In this document: positions 26,801 to 36,565 of the stretch, piece after piece
How positions within the stretch are numbered: the stretch's first letter is position 1
How the letters are laid out: every line of letters starts with the position of its first letter
Origin: Adlercreutzia murintestinalis
GTDB taxonomy: Bacteria; Actinomycetota; Coriobacteriia; Coriobacteriales; Eggerthellaceae
Assembly (NCBI RefSeq): GCF_943192905.1
Contig: NZ_CALPCC010000005.1
Span: 50,694-114,693, forward strand
Reading direction: 5' to 3'
DNA: 64,000 bases
Notes under the pieces: generated by a model
The model's database searches: none
Told to the model about the DNA's origin: nothing
What the model saw: the letters and a program-made list of their open reading frames with translations, nothing else
Program-made: the position numbers and the translations under genes

Positions 26801-28442
26801 CGATCAGGTGCAGGAAGTGCTCGAAGCGGCGGGGAAGGTCTATACCGTGCTCAAGATCGACGAGGTGTCGAATTTGGGCGCAGCGCGCATCCGCGTGCGC
26901 AGCCTGCTGGCGGCATTGAAGGACCAAGCAGACCGAGAAGCGGAGGCTGCCGCCGATGCAGCCGCTGCTTCTCGCCCGTGCCCGGCAGCGTGCATCACCG
27001 ATATCGGCGTGGATGCGCTCGTGCCGGATAGCTTCACGCAGAAGGCCGACGGGGTGGTGACCGCCGAGCTCGAACAGCGCGCAAGCACCTCTACTGAGTT
27101 CGCGCGCGCCCAGTTCACCGAGCAGATGAAAGAAGAAGGCTACACCATCTTGGCCCCGCAGATGGCACCGTACCATTTCGAGCTGCTCGTGCCGATCTTC
27201 CATCGCTTCGGCTACAACGTGGAATTGCTGCCATCGGTGGACACCGGTGCGGTGGATGCGGGGTTGAAGTACGTCAATAACGACATCTGCTATCCGTCCA
27301 TTCTGGTGACCGGCCAGATCATGGAAGCGGTCATGAGCGGGCGCTACGACACCGACAAGCTGGCAGTGCTGATCACCCAAACGGGCGGCGGGTGCCGCGC
27401 GACCAACTACATTTCGCTCATCCGCAAGGCGCTCAAGGCCGCAGGTCTTGCGCATATTCCCGTCATCGCCATCTCGTTCAAGGACCTCGGCGAGGACAAC
27501 CCGGGTTTCTCCATCACTCCGCAGATGCTCTATCAAGCCATCTTCGCGTTGCAATATGGCGACCTTTTGATGATGTGCCTGTACCGCACGCGTCCCTACG
27601 AGGCGGAGCCCGGCAGCGCAACGCGCCTGTTCGACCATTGGGTGGACCACTGCAAGCAACAACTTGCACGTGGCGTGAAGATGGGCGAGTTCAAACGCAC
27701 GGTGCGGCGCATCGTGGACGATTTCGACACGTTGCCGCTGGTAGGCGAGGGCACTAAGCCGCGCGTTGGGGTGGTCGGTGAGATCCTGGTGAAGTTCCAT
27801 CCCACTGCCAACAATCAGATCGTCGACCAGATTGAAGCCGAGGGCTGCGAAGCGGTGGTGCCGGGGCTGATTGAGTTCTTCTTGTTCGGCATGGCTGGCG
27901 GTATCTTCCAGCGCCAGATCGGCAAATCGGCCAAAAGCGCGCTGGGCAGTCGCATCGGGCTTGCGGCCATCGCCAAGCTCCGACGCCCGGTCACCGAGGC
28001 GCTGCGGCGCGCTCAGCGCTTCGAGCCTCCAGCGGACATCTACGAGCTAGCCGAATACGCCAGCGAGATCTTGAGCCTGTGCAACTCGATGGGCGAGGGG
28101 TGGCTGCTCACCGCCGAGATGGTGGAGCTCATCCGGTCGGGTTGTCCGAACATCGTCTGCACGCAGCCTTTCGCCTGCCTACCGAATCACGTGGTGGGCA
28201 AGGCGGTTATCAAGGAGCTGCGCCGCCGCTATCCGGAGAGCAACATCGTCGCGGTCGACTATGATCCGGGCGCCAGCGAGGTGAACCAGCTCAATCGTAT
28301 CAAGCTGATGATCGCGGTGGCGAAGGCGAATCTGGCGGCCAAGGAAGGACAGGCGCGTACGGTGCGCCTTACCCATGCGCAGGGGATCGACCATGCTGAG
28401 CGGGTTGCCGAGCTGGAGATCGAAGAGGAATCCGTGGCGTGA
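23859..28442 (+). CDS. giant 2-hydroxyacyl-CoA dehydratase activase/dehydratase-like fusion protein
   Basis: The 1,527-residue protein has two tandem BadF/BcrA/HgdC ATPase domains (about 7-265 and 322-590), each opening with G(I)D-GSTT-K. The archerase cluster cysteines are duplicated: Cys126 ([10 protein letters not shown]) and Cys165 (SRCGVF), then ACSSGCGSF and [17 protein letters not shown] cysteine cluster follows near 630, then a DUF2229-type segment ([12 protein letters not shown]) and an HgdB-like C-terminal region ([26 protein letters not shown]). Activases use ATP to inject a low-potential electron into dehydratases or benzoyl-CoA-type reductases. This long architecture is widespread in anaerobes but uncharacterised. 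It is the TetR gene's neighbour and overlaps the next gene. Confidence 0.88.
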   Translation: MAEQNKHIGIDVGSTTVKLAVLDDENTVLWSVYQRHHADVRATIMDVLRQAAAQFPDEAMTIAITGSGGLLLSQWLDITFVQEVIASKTAVEAFIPRTDVAIELGGEDAKIIYFDNGIEQRMNGTCAGGTGAFIDQMAALLDTDAGGLNELAKTHETIYPIASRCGVFAKTDVQPLLNEGARKEDIAASIFQSVVTQTISGLACGRPIRGNVAFLGGPLQYLPELRHRFYETLELADDAIIVPENAHLFVASGCAIAGAVEGAKAEPLRAVLARLEGLGDVQGSEVVRLAPLFESDATYAAFKERHNAERVRRGNLEAYRGAAYLGIDAGSTTFKAALVGRDGELLWSTYASNKGDVLGCAKAAIAELYRVLPTDEAGRPLVSIGHATVTGYGEGLLLEALRVDSGEIETVAHLRGAQEMLPGVEFILDIGGQDMKCLRVKDGVIDHIMLNEACSSGCGSFIESFASGLNLEVADFAQTAIQASAPVDLGSRCTVFMNSRVKQAQKEGATVGDIAAGLALSVIKNALFKVIKIRDPHDVGTKVIVQGGTFLNDAVLRAFEQLAGVHAVRPDIAGNMGAYGAALLARDRAASASAGERQSDQEQTRSTLLSLEEIEALAPTHRTVRCKGCSNSCLLTVNDFGVDEATGKHRRFITGNRCEKGESLGTGTQSSDVPNLFAWKSDRLFKHYESLSEEDASRGVVGMPRALNMYENYPFWFTFFTKLGYRVVLSDPSTKKTYEAGIESMPSESVCYPAKLSHGHIMNLLDKHPDFIWMPCSKWERQEDDTAGNHFNCPIVASYPEALRLNIDELRDSDVAFVAPWLPYDNKEKLKERLWVELSDTFRAQVGAKGPALTRAQVEAAVDAAWEEDEAFKRDVRRAGTETLAWMERTGTHGIVLAGRPYHQDPEINHAIPELLQSFGLAVLTEDSVAHLGQLERPIRVVDQWMYHTRLYAAAKVVTQRRDLDMIQLNSFGCGLDALTTDQVQEVLEAAGKVYTVLKIDEVSNLGAARIRVRSLLAALKDQADREAEAAADAAAASRPCPAACITDIGVDALVPDSFTQKADGVVTAELEQRASTSTEFARAQFTEQMKEEGYTILAPQMAPYHFELLVPIFHRFGYNVELLPSVDTGAVDAGLKYVNNDICYPSILVTGQIMEAVMSGRYDTDKLAVLITQTGGGCRATNYISLIRKALKAAGLAHIPVIAISFKDLGEDNPGFSITPQMLYQAIFALQYGDLLMMCLYRTRPYEAEPGSATRLFDHWVDHCKQQLARGVKMGEFKRTVRRIVDDFDTLPLVGEGTKPRVGVVGEILVKFHPTANNQIVDQIEAEGCEAVVPGLIEFFLFGMAGGIFQRQIGKSAKSALGSRIGLAAIAKLRRPVTEALRRAQRFEPPADIYELAEYASEILSLCNSMGEGWLLTAEMVELIRSGCPNIVCTQPFACLPNHVVGKAVIKELRRRYPESNIVAVDYDPGASEVNQLNRIKLMIAVAKANLAAKEGQARTVRLTHAQGIDHAERVAELEIEEESVA

Positions 28443-29104
28443 CCCGCGTGCATTTCGGCATAGCGACGCGCCTTCCACTGCGCGATCTGCGCCTCTCGAA
28501 GCGCAATCTGATCTATCGGACGGGCCGTGGGCGCTACTTGTTCAAAGATGCCTGGCTGCGCGCCGATCGGCGGCTGTGGGCTGAGCATCGGCGACGCTGT
28601 TTGTTGAACTACGATCTATCCATGGCGTATTTTCGGCAGCTCTCTCCCGAGGCGTTCGATGCGGCGATCGAGCACGTGCGGGCATCGTTTCCGCAGCTTG
28701 AGGCGGTGGAGGATTTGCGGACGCTTGAGGGGGTGCAAGGCGTGTATCTGATGGTGCTCGATAAGCATCGCCAGGCGTATGTGGGCAAGGCGTGCGGCAA
28801 GCATGGCATCAAGCATCGCATCGTGCGTCATTGGCGCAATGCGGTGCCCTTCGATCGTCTGCTCTCCGGCGAGCCCGAGGAATCCATTTTGCCCATCGAC
28901 GCGTTTCGCATGCTCGACACCACGCGCATCTTCGCTTGTGCGGCCGATGAGGTGCGTGCGGGAGAGCTCGAGCGCGCGTTGGTGGATGCGATGCCGCTCG
29001 CGTTCAGTCTGAATCGTACGAAAGGCGGAGCGCTTGCGGGCGGTCTGCACGAGGCCATCCAGCACCGGCGCACGCGCGATCTGCGCATCGTAGGAGAGAA
29101 GTAG
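28439..29104 (+). CDS. GIY-YIG-like domain protein of unknown function
   Basis: The 221-residue product does not match a characterised protein known to me. Residues about 97-145 resemble a GIY-YIG nuclease core: [20 protein letters not shown] followed by IKHRIVRHW, supplying the Y, YVG, R and H positions. The canonical glutamate may be in EESILP or ELERALVDA. The basic N-terminus ([30 protein letters not shown]) could bind nucleic acid. It starts on GTG inside the activase stop codon and ends exactly at the rsmI start, so it is translated with both. A structure-specific nuclease or an inactive nucleic-acid binder are both possible. Confidence 0.55.
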   Translation: MTRVHFGIATRLPLRDLRLSKRNLIYRTGRGRYLFKDAWLRADRRLWAEHRRRCLLNYDLSMAYFRQLSPEAFDAAIEHVRASFPQLEAVEDLRTLEGVQGVYLMVLDKHRQAYVGKACGKHGIKHRIVRHWRNAVPFDRLLSGEPEESILPIDAFRMLDTTRIFACAADEVRAGELERALVDAMPLAFSLNRTKGGALAGGLHEAIQHRRTRDLRIVGEK

Positions 29105-29953
29105 ATGTCCATGGGAGATGCGGGAAAGATCACCATCGTGCCAACACCTATCGGTAACCGAGGCGATATGACGCTGCGCGCACTGGAGGCGCTGCGCGAG
29201 GCCGATGTAGTGTGCGCGGAAGACACGCGGGTGACAGGTGGTTTGCTCGCGGGGCTTGACATCTCGAAGCGCTTGGAACGTCTTGACGAGAACGCGCTGG
29301 ATCAGCGCGCTGCCGATGTGGTGGCGCGTGCGGCGGCCGGAGCGCGCATCGCCTATTGCTCTGATGCTGGCATGCCAGGGGTGTCCGATCCGGGGTTACG
29401 GCTGGTGCTGGCCGCACGCGAGGCGGGCGTAGACGTGGAAGTGCTGCCCGGCGCAAGCGCGGTCACAACCGCATACGTGGCCAGCGGCACCGTCTGCCCG
29501 CGCTTCTATTTCGGCGGGTTCTTCCCTCGGAAGAGCGGCGAGCGCGAGCGCGTGCTCGAAGGCCTGCGCACGCTTGACGCTGCGCTCGTGTTCTACGAGA
29601 GCCCGCACCGTCTCTGCGATGCGCTCGAGGCGATCGCGCGCGCGTATCCCGCGCGTCAGGTGGCGGTCTGTCGCGAGCTGACGAAGCTGCATGAAGAGGT
29701 CGTGCGCGATACCGCTGTCCGCCTGTGCGCTCAGTTCAACGAGCGCACCCAGGTCAAAGGTGAGATCGTGCTGGTGATCGACGCGCCCGCGGCAGCAGAA
29801 GGAGAGCCGGACGTGGCGGCGGCGCAGGAGTTGGCTCGTGCGCTCGTTGCGTCGGGTGCAAGCGTGCAGGAGGTGCGTCGGGCGCTCCAAGAGCAAGCGG
29901 GCTTGTCTCGCAATGCCGCCTATGCGATGGCATTGGAGACGGCACGTGACTAG
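29105..29953 (+). CDS. rsmI: 16S rRNA (cytidine-1402-2'-O)-methyltransferase
   Basis: RsmI 2'-O-methylates C1402 of 16S rRNA in the decoding centre with SAM. The 282-residue tetrapyrrole-methylase-fold protein shows VPTPIGNRGDMTLRALEAL, AEDTRVTGGLL, YCSDAGMPGVSDPG, LPGASAVTTAYVASG, FYESPHRL and CRELTKLHEEV, the full RsmI set. ATG 29105 abuts the upstream stop, with GGAGAGAAG before it. The C-terminal ~50 residues form the usual helical tail with SRNAAYAMAL. The YgjP-like gene begins within its last codons. Confidence 0.95.
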   Translation: MSMGDAGKITIVPTPIGNRGDMTLRALEALREADVVCAEDTRVTGGLLAGLDISKRLERLDENALDQRAADVVARAAAGARIAYCSDAGMPGVSDPGLRLVLAAREAGVDVEVLPGASAVTTAYVASGTVCPRFYFGGFFPRKSGERERVLEGLRTLDAALVFYESPHRLCDALEAIARAYPARQVAVCRELTKLHEEVVRDTAVRLCAQFNERTQVKGEIVLVIDAPAAAEGEPDVAAAQELARALVASGASVQEVRRALQEQAGLSRNAAYAMALETARD

Positions 29954-30566
29954 CGCGAGCTTAGCTTTGCGCACCTGCGCCCTCGCATCCGGAGGCGCTG
30001 TGCGCTCTGCGTCGTCAACGGGTGCTCAGCTCGTCTGCATCAGCGGTATGGACGTGTGGCTTACCCGCAAGCGCATCAAGAACCTGCATATGCGCATAAA
30101 ACCGCCCGATGGGCACATCGAGATATCTGCTCCCTTGCGCATGCCCGCTGCTCGGATCGAGGCGTTCGTGGAAGAGAAGGCAGCTTGGATCGCTCGACAG
30201 CAAGACGCCATCGCCAAAGCGCCTCTCTCAGTGGCAGAGAGCGCTTCTGCTGAAGAGCAGGCGGCGTGGAAGGCGGTGGTGAGCGCGTGCGTGCCGCCGC
30301 TCGTGGCGGCATGGGAGCCTCTTATGGGGGTGCGCGCTGGCACCCTCGTCTACCGCAACATGAAGAGCCGCTGGGGCAGTTGTCAGCCCGCTACGGGACG
30401 CATCTGCATCAATACGCGCTTGGCGCTCTATCCGCCGGAGTGCTTGGAATACGTGGTCGTACACGAGTTGTGCCATTTGCTGGAGCGCGGGCACGGTCCT
30501 CGGTTCCGCGCGCTCATGGACACCTTCATGCCCGATTGGCGAGCACGGCGCGCCAAGCTGCGCTGA
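29946..30566 (+). CDS. YgjP-like zinc metallopeptidase-domain protein (DUF45/M48-like)
   Basis: The 206-residue product belongs to the YgjP/DUF45 family (COG1451), minimal zinc metalloprotease-like proteins of unproven substrate. The active-site HExxH is HELCH in VVHELCHLLERGHGPRF, and the preceding family stretches MKSRWGSCQPATGRICINTR are split by normal spacing. The N-terminal half has the WLTRKRIKNLHMRIKPPDG segment typical of the family. It starts on GTG 29946, with GGAG seven bases upstream, overlapping rsmI by eight bases. No signal peptide is evident, so it is probably cytosolic. Confidence 0.85.
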   Translation: MTSASLALRTCALASGGAVRSASSTGAQLVCISGMDVWLTRKRIKNLHMRIKPPDGHIEISAPLRMPAARIEAFVEEKAAWIARQQDAIAKAPLSVAESASAEEQAAWKAVVSACVPPLVAAWEPLMGVRAGTLVYRNMKSRWGSCQPATGRICINTRLALYPPECLEYVVVHELCHLLERGHGPRFRALMDTFMPDWRARRAKLR

Positions 30567-30718
30567 ATCGATCACAGTCTGGGAAATCATTGCGGCAAAC
30601 GGGCTGATTTGTGCTATCGTGAACCCGTTCCATATTCCATGTGAATAGTCTGATGGATTCCACCTGCCGAGATTCGCACCTTCCGTGTGCGCGTGCAGGC
30701 ATAAACGAAGGGAACGTA

Positions 30719-31399
30719 GTGAAATTCTTCCTTGACACCGCTGATCTGACAGAGATCGAAGAGGCAGCCGCGTGGGGCGTACTGGCTGGCGTCACCACCA
30801 ATCCGACGCTGTATGCCCGGGTAGGGGGCAAGCTGACCGATTTCGAGAACCACATCAAGCGCATCTGCGATGTGGTGGGGCCGGAGTGTCCCGTGTCGGC
30901 CGAAACCGTTGCCATGACGCGCGACCAGATCGTGGCCGATGGGCGCCGGTTGGCCGCTCTCGCACCGAACGTGGTTGTGAAGGTGCCCACCATGGTAGAG
31001 GGCCTAGCGGCTACGCGCACGCTGGCAGACGATGGCATCCGCGTCAACATGACCCTGTGCTTCACTGTGCCGCAAGCCATGCTCGCTGCTCGTAGCGGCG
31101 CTCGGTACATCTCGCCCTTTATCGGTCGCTTCGATGATATCTCTGAAGACGGCATCGCGCAGGTGGCCCAGATCGCAGAGGCGGTAGGCAACTACGATTT
31201 CACGGATAGCACGGTAAACGGTGAGCAGATCGAGATCATCGCCGCGAGCATTCGCAGCGCCAACCATGTGACCCAGTGTGCGCTGATGGGGGCCGATGTG
31301 GCCACCGTGCCCTTCGGCGTGCTGAAGAAGATGGTGAAGCATCCGCTGACAACGGCGGGCATTGAGAGCTTCTTGAACGATTGGGAGAAAGTAAAGTAG
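30719..31399 (+). CDS. tal: small transaldolase (fructose-6-phosphate aldolase family)
   Basis: The 226-residue protein is a TalC/FSA-type (alpha/beta)8 enzyme that transfers dihydroxyacetone units between sugar phosphates. It shows FFLDTADLTEI, GVTTNPTL, the Schiff-base lysine in VVVKVPTMVEGL, NMTLCFTVPQAMLAA, YISPFIGRFDD and GADVATVPF. The phenylalanine in SPFIGR corresponds to transaldolase rather than the tyrosine of true fructose-6-phosphate aldolase, so transaldolase activity is favoured. GTG 30719 has GAAGGGAA at good spacing; upstream in-frame starts would add a non-family leader. Its stop is directly followed by the rho start, so the two probably share a transcript. Confidence 0.9.
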   Translation: MKFFLDTADLTEIEEAAAWGVLAGVTTNPTLYARVGGKLTDFENHIKRICDVVGPECPVSAETVAMTRDQIVADGRRLAALAPNVVVKVPTMVEGLAATRTLADDGIRVNMTLCFTVPQAMLAARSGARYISPFIGRFDDISEDGIAQVAQIAEAVGNYDFTDSTVNGEQIEIIAASIRSANHVTQCALMGADVATVPFGVLKKMVKHPLTTAGIESFLNDWEKVK

Positions 31400-33307
31400 A
31401 TGGCAGAAGAAGCGAAGACTGAAGAGACGCCGGTAGAGCCTCCGAAGCGCAAGCGCGGTCGTCCTACGAAAGCGGAGGCAGAAGCGCGCCGGGCACTCGA
31501 GGCTGCGGCCGCAGAAGCGGCTGGCAATCAACCCGAGCCCGAAAAGGCCGCTCCGAAGAAGCGCACGCGCAAGACGACGGCGAAGAAGGCGGAGCCCGAA
31601 GCGGCGCCCGCAACAGAAGAGCAGCCCGCAGACGAGGCGCCCGCACCGAAGAAGAAACGCGGACGTCCCAAGAAGGCCGAGACCGAAGCAGCTTCAGCGG
31701 CTGAACCGTCCGATGCGCCCGATGCTGCCACATCTGCGAAGGCCGACGATGCCTCAACCTCTGATGGGGCTGGCAAGACCGACAAGGCAGAGGCTAGCAA
31801 AGCTGAGAAAACGGATGCTGACAAAGCCGAGAAGGGCGACGAGCGCACGCCAAAGCGCTCGGTGAAGGTCAGTGGGAATGCTGCGAACTCGGGCGCTCAG
31901 AATACTCAGAGCAACCAAAATGGCCAGAACAGCCAGAACGGTCATGCTAACCACAACGGGCGCAATCGCAATCGCAATCGCCGTAACCGCAACGATCGCA
32001 ACCGGGAGTACGTGCCAAGCGTGAGCAGGGAAGAGCTTGAAGAGCTGAAGCTTCCCGAGCTGCGCGAGAAGGCCGCCGAATTGAGCATCGATGCATCCGG
32101 CATGAAGAAGGCCGACATGGTGGAGGCCATCTATAAGGCGCTCGCCATCGCCGAGGGCTTCTTGGAAGTGGGCGGCATCTTGGATATCTTGCAGGATGGC
32201 TATGGCTTCTTGCGCACCGACGGATATCTGCCTGGCGAGCATGATGTGTACGTGGGGCTTTCCACGATTCGCCGCAACGGTCTGCGCAAGGGCGACCTCG
32301 TCACGGGACAGACCCGTCCAGCCCGCGAAGGCGAGAAGTTCGCCGCCATTCAAAAAGTGCTCACGGTTAACGGCATTCCCATCGACGAGCTGGGGCATCG
32401 CCCGAAGTTCAGCGATCTGACGCCGGTGTTTCCTGACGAGCGACTGCTTATGGAGCACGGCAAGAACACCACCACCGCCCGCGTTATCGATCTGGCAGCA
32501 CCCATCGGCAAGGGCCAGCGCGGTCTGATCGTGTCGCCGCCGAAGGCGGGCAAGACCACCGTGTTGAAAGACATCGCCGCTGCCATCACTGCGAACAACC
32601 CCGAGGCGCACCTGATGTATCTTGGCATCGACGAGCGCCCCGAAGAAGCAACTGATATGGAGCGCTCCATCAGAGGCGAGGTGGTCTCGTCCACTTTCGA
32701 TATGCCCTCCGAAAACCATATTCAAGTAGCCGAGTTGGTCATCGAGCGTGCAAAGCGCTTGGTCGAACAAGGCAAGGACGTCGTGATCCTGCTGGATTCC
32801 ATCACGCGTTTAGCGCGCGCATACAATCTGGCGCAACCTGCCAGCGGGCGCGTGCTCTCTGGTGGCGTGGATTCGACGGCGCTCTACCCGCCGAAGCGCT
32901 TCTTGGGCGCCGCGCGCAACATCGAGCATGGTGGCAGTCTTACCATTCTGGCGTCGGCGTTGATCGATACCGGCTCGAAGATGGACGAGGTGATCTTCGA
33001 AGAGTTCAAGGGCACGGGCAATATGGAGCTCAAGCTCGACCGCAATCTGGCTGATCGCCGCATCTTCCCGGCCATCGATCCCATTACGTCGGGCACGCGC
33101 AAGGAAGAGCTGCTGCTCGACCCGCAGGAAGCGCCGCTCATCTGGGCAGTCCGCCGCATCTTGGCGAACATGAACAACACCGAGCGCGCGATGGATATGC
33201 TCATCAAGTCGTTAAAGCAGACCGACACCAATGCTGAGTTCCTGTTGCGCACTGCCAAGAAGGCGCAGACGCATCAGGGTCGCACCGATGAGAACTTCGA
33301 GTTCTAA
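31400..33307 (+). CDS. rho: transcription termination factor Rho with long disordered N-terminus
   Basis: Rho is the hexameric RNA helicase that ends untranslated transcripts. The core (about residues 210-635) has Rho_N (LKLPELREKAAELSID), an RNA-binding domain (DGYGFLRTDGYLPGEHDVYV), Walker A SPPKAGKTT, the Q/R-loop region and EEFKGTGNMELKLDR. Ahead of it lie about 205 residues of low complexity. These contain Ala/Glu/Lys repeats, two AT-hook-like KRGRP motifs (about residues 18-23 and 90-95), and an Asn-rich then Arg/Asn-rich run (about 165-205). Actinobacterial Rho often carries such insertions. The ATG lies immediately after the tal stop. The extension probably binds nucleic acid or drives condensation, which is inference. 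Confidence 0.95.
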   Translation: MAEEAKTEETPVEPPKRKRGRPTKAEAEARRALEAAAAEAAGNQPEPEKAAPKKRTRKTTAKKAEPEAAPATEEQPADEAPAPKKKRGRPKKAETEAASAAEPSDAPDAATSAKADDASTSDGAGKTDKAEASKAEKTDADKAEKGDERTPKRSVKVSGNAANSGAQNTQSNQNGQNSQNGHANHNGRNRNRNRRNRNDRNREYVPSVSREELEELKLPELREKAAELSIDASGMKKADMVEAIYKALAIAEGFLEVGGILDILQDGYGFLRTDGYLPGEHDVYVGLSTIRRNGLRKGDLVTGQTRPAREGEKFAAIQKVLTVNGIPIDELGHRPKFSDLTPVFPDERLLMEHGKNTTTARVIDLAAPIGKGQRGLIVSPPKAGKTTVLKDIAAAITANNPEAHLMYLGIDERPEEATDMERSIRGEVVSSTFDMPSENHIQVAELVIERAKRLVEQGKDVVILLDSITRLARAYNLAQPASGRVLSGGVDSTALYPPKRFLGAARNIEHGGSLTILASALIDTGSKMDEVIFEEFKGTGNMELKLDRNLADRRIFPAIDPITSGTRKEELLLDPQEAPLIWAVRRILANMNNTERAMDMLIKSLKQTDTNAEFLLRTAKKAQTHQGRTDENFEF

Positions 33308-33316
33308 GGAAGCGCC

Positions 33317-34513
33317 ATGAGCCAAGAACCTCAAAACGCATATGACCAGACCTACGGCGCAAGCCAACCGTCCGCTGCGCCAGGCGGGACTCCGGTAGCG
33401 GGGCAAACTGCCATGCCAACAACCGATGCAGCTGCCCAGCCACAAGCTCAGCCGACCGCGTCAGCGGCGCAGACGGCACCTTCTCAAACGCAGGCGTTCA
33501 GCCAATCGTTCAGCGATGCTGGGCAAGCGACCCCTCAACCGGTGTATGCGGCACCTGCTGCGCCACAGAAGAGCGGCAAAGGCTGGATCGTCGGCATCGT
33601 GGTTATCGTGGCGGTGGCGATCGTTTGCATCGTCGGCATGGCGTCGTGCTCCACGACGATGTCGGCCATGATGAACCCGTTCGGCTCGCTCTACGAGGAC
33701 GAGGGCGGCTATGCGGTGTATGAGCCCAGCGTGGGCATCATTGAACTTGATGGCACCATTCAATATGACGGCAGCGTGTGCAGTCCGGAGGGATTGAAGG
33801 AGCTGCTCGACCAGGCCGAGGATGACGACGACATCGTTGCCGTCGTGCTGCGGGTGAACTCAGGCGGTGGCGTGGCGACCGCAGGCGAAGAGATGGCGCA
33901 ATACGTCGCCGATTTCAGCAAGCCGATCGTGGTTTCGAGCGCGGCCACCAATGCGAGCGCAGCGTATGAGATCAGCAGCCAGGCCGATATGATCTTCGTG
34001 GATAAGACCACCATGATCGGGTCCATTGGTGTCATTTTGCAGGTCAGCGATCTCTCGGGGCTCTATGACAAGCTCGGCATCCGCATCGACAACATCACTT
34101 CGGCCGATGCCAAGGATGCCGGTGGTGGCACCCGCCCGCTGACCGAGGATGAGCGCGCCTACTACCAAGCCATGGTCGATCAGATCAACGATCTGTTCGT
34201 CAAAACGGTGGCCGAGGGGCGCGGTATGAAAGAGGATGAGGTTCGCAAGCTGGCAACAGGGCTGCCCTTCACCGGCGTTGATGCGGTGGAAAACGGGCTG
34301 GCAGACGAGATCGGCCTGCTCGAGGATGCCGTGGCGGCAGCCAGCGAAGAGGCAGGGTATGGCATCGGACTGCCTACGGTGTCTTTGACCTATGCGGGAA
34401 GCGATCTTCTGGGCCTGCTCGATATGCTGGGGTACAGCGAGAGCGACTTGGGAGACGCGGCCAAGCTCGAGACGTTGATCGCGGCGCTGGAGGATGGCCG
34501 TGCGCTGGGATAG
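33317..34513 (+). CDS. sppA: signal peptide peptidase SppA-type serine protease
   Basis: The 398-residue membrane protein has a cytoplasmic Pro/Ala/Gln-rich segment (1-85), one transmembrane helix (about 88-110) and an extracytoplasmic S49 protease domain. That domain has VLRVNSGGGVATAGEEM, the nucleophile serine in ATNASAAYEIS, and KTTMIGSIGV followed by RPLTEDERAYYQ. It is the short, single-domain SppA type that clears leftover signal peptides. The GGY of classic SppA after the serine is altered to AAYE, so the active-site context differs slightly. It follows rho by nine bases and precedes metG by ten. Confidence 0.88.
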   Translation: MSQEPQNAYDQTYGASQPSAAPGGTPVAGQTAMPTTDAAAQPQAQPTASAAQTAPSQTQAFSQSFSDAGQATPQPVYAAPAAPQKSGKGWIVGIVVIVAVAIVCIVGMASCSTTMSAMMNPFGSLYEDEGGYAVYEPSVGIIELDGTIQYDGSVCSPEGLKELLDQAEDDDDIVAVVLRVNSGGGVATAGEEMAQYVADFSKPIVVSSAATNASAAYEISSQADMIFVDKTTMIGSIGVILQVSDLSGLYDKLGIRIDNITSADAKDAGGGTRPLTEDERAYYQAMVDQINDLFVKTVAEGRGMKEDEVRKLATGLPFTGVDAVENGLADEIGLLEDAVAAASEEAGYGIGLPTVSLTYAGSDLLGLLDMLGYSESDLGDAAKLETLIAALEDGRALG

Positions 34514-34523
34514 GGACGCCGAT

Positions 34524-36542
34524 ATGGTGTGGCCGCATCGCGCGGTCGTTACCGCTGGCATGCCTTACGGCAACAAGCCGCTGCACTTCGGACACCTGGG
34601 GGGCGTGTTCATTCCCGCCGATGCGTTCGCACGCTTCTTGCGCGATCGTATCGGTGCCGACAACGTTCGCTTCGTGAGCGGCACCGATTGCTTTGGTAGC
34701 CCCATCAACGAGGGGTATCGGAAAGCGGTTGAATCCGGCGCGTTTTCGGGCACCATCGCTGAATACGTGCAGAGCAACCACGATGCTCAGGCTGCCGCGC
34801 TTGCCGATTTCGGGGTGTCGTTGGATATCTTCGAGGGAAGCGGCATCGGGCATGCAGGGGAAGTGCATCAAGAGCTCACCGATGCCTTCATCCGCGGACT
34901 CTACGAGCAAGGCACCTTGCAGCTGGCCTCCACGTTACAGTTCTTCGATGCTGAGGCCAACACCTTCCTGAATGGTCGTCAGGTGCAGGGGCATTGTCCC
35001 GTGCAGGGCTGCAAGAGCGAGCACGGCTACGCCGACGAATGCGATCTGGGGCACCAATACGAACCGACCGATCTGATCGCGCCGGTCTCTACGTTGACCG
35101 GCACGATGCCCGAGATGCGTCCGGTCAGCAACTGGTATTTCGATCTGCCGTCGTATGGTGCTTTCCTGAAACAGCGCGTGTCCGAACTTGAAGCGGACGA
35201 AGAGGTGCGCAGGGTCGTGCCTCAGACGATCGCGGAGTTTTTAGGTGCGCCGATCGTGTTCGTGAAAAACGAGCTGTTCGAGGCATACGAGCGCATCATG
35301 GCCGATCTGCCCTCGCATACGACGCGCGAGGCGGAGGGCAACAAGCAAAGTTTCAGTCTCGAGTTCGACGATGTGCATGCGCGCGAAGAGGCATGCACCA
35401 AGCTCTCGGCGGCAGGCATTCGCTTCCGCACGTCGAAAACGCTCGTGCCCTTCCGCATCACGGGCAACATCGAGTGGGGCGTGAAGGCGCCTGTGCTCGA
35501 TGAGGTGCGCGATCTGACGGTGTGGTGCTGGCCTGAGTCGCTGTGGGCCCCCATCTCGTTCACCATCGCTTGCAATGATGCGCTCGGGCTGCCGCGGGGT
35601 ACGTGGCGTGATTTCTGGTGCGACGATACGGCGAAGGTCTACCAGTTTATCGGGCAGGACAATCTGTACTTCTACGGCGTAGCGCAACCGGCTCTGTGGG
35701 AGGCGCTCGGCAGTCATGGCATCTTCGGCGGTGCCGAGGCGCGCCCCCTGCGCCAAACCGAGCTCATCGCGAACCACCATCTGCTCTTCGGCAAGACCAA
35801 GGCGTCCTCGTCGGGCGCGGTCAAGCCGCCGACGGGCTCTGAACTGCTCGAACACTACACAGCAGAGCAGCTGCGCGCCCATTTCCTGGCGCTGGGACTC
35901 GATCAGAAGTCGGTGGCGTTTTCCCCGAAGCCGTTCGACCCCCGGCTCACCGACGAGCAGAAATCCGACCCGCGCGTGGCCGATCCCGTGCTCAAAGAGG
36001 GCGCGCTTCTGACCAACGTGTTCAATCGGTTAGCGCGCAGTTGCCTGTACGAGGCGGCGAACAGCTTCGAGGGCTTCATGCCCGTAGGTCCGGTGAGCGC
36101 AGATGTTCTCGAGCGCGCTCAGCGCACCATGCAGCGCTACGACGCCTTGATGTATCGGGTCGAACTGCATTCGGTGATGCAGCTGGCTGATGAGTTCATC
36201 CGGTGGTCGCAGAAGCGATGGGCCGACGGCATCAAGGCGATAGTCGAGCGCGAAGGCACTGACGTTCCGCCGAGCGAGGCACGTCGTCAGCTGTTGTGTG
36301 ATTGCTTCTATCTGTTGCGCGTCTGCGCGCTGCTGATGCATCCGATCTGCCCGCGCGGGTGTGAGACCATCTGCGACTATCTTGATTTTGACGCACAGGA
36401 TTTCTTCAGCTGGAACTACGACTTCGCCAGCAACGACGAGCTGTGCGGGGCAGGCGAGATCGACGAGGGACGCCATCAGGTGCGCCCGCTGCCACCGCGT
36501 TTCGACTTCTTCCCGAAACATGAGAGCCAACTCAAAAAATAG
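34524..36542 (+). CDS. metG: methionine-tRNA ligase (class I aminoacyl-tRNA synthetase)
   Basis: The 672-residue protein charges tRNA-Met with methionine. HIGH appears as HFGH in PLHFGHLGG, with TAGMPYGN just before it. The zinc-type connective peptide has CPVQGC and DECDLGH, and the KMSKS position appears as KTKASSSG. W-rich EWGVKAP and WPESLWAP-type segments fit MetRS. The variant HFGH and KTKASS motifs are less standard than usual, so another Met-like class I ligase is a small possibility. ATG 34524 is chosen because AGGG lies eight bases upstream; ATG 34494 abuts GGAGG without spacing and overlaps sppA. A terminator follows. Confidence 0.85.
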   Translation: MVWPHRAVVTAGMPYGNKPLHFGHLGGVFIPADAFARFLRDRIGADNVRFVSGTDCFGSPINEGYRKAVESGAFSGTIAEYVQSNHDAQAAALADFGVSLDIFEGSGIGHAGEVHQELTDAFIRGLYEQGTLQLASTLQFFDAEANTFLNGRQVQGHCPVQGCKSEHGYADECDLGHQYEPTDLIAPVSTLTGTMPEMRPVSNWYFDLPSYGAFLKQRVSELEADEEVRRVVPQTIAEFLGAPIVFVKNELFEAYERIMADLPSHTTREAEGNKQSFSLEFDDVHAREEACTKLSAAGIRFRTSKTLVPFRITGNIEWGVKAPVLDEVRDLTVWCWPESLWAPISFTIACNDALGLPRGTWRDFWCDDTAKVYQFIGQDNLYFYGVAQPALWEALGSHGIFGGAEARPLRQTELIANHHLLFGKTKASSSGAVKPPTGSELLEHYTAEQLRAHFLALGLDQKSVAFSPKPFDPRLTDEQKSDPRVADPVLKEGALLTNVFNRLARSCLYEAANSFEGFMPVGPVSADVLERAQRTMQRYDALMYRVELHSVMQLADEFIRWSQKRWADGIKAIVEREGTDVPPSEARRQLLCDCFYLLRVCALLMHPICPRGCETICDYLDFDAQDFFSWNYDFASNDELCGAGEIDEGRHQVRPLPPRFDFFPKHESQLKK

Positions 36543-36565
36543 CTCAGCGATTCGATAGCGCGTAG

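Noticed and set aside
25410..27800. A 796-codon open frame on the reverse strand inside the activase gene
   Set aside because: It is a GC-driven shadow of the giant gene: no motifs, His/Arg-rich composition, and the forward frame is strongly conserved.
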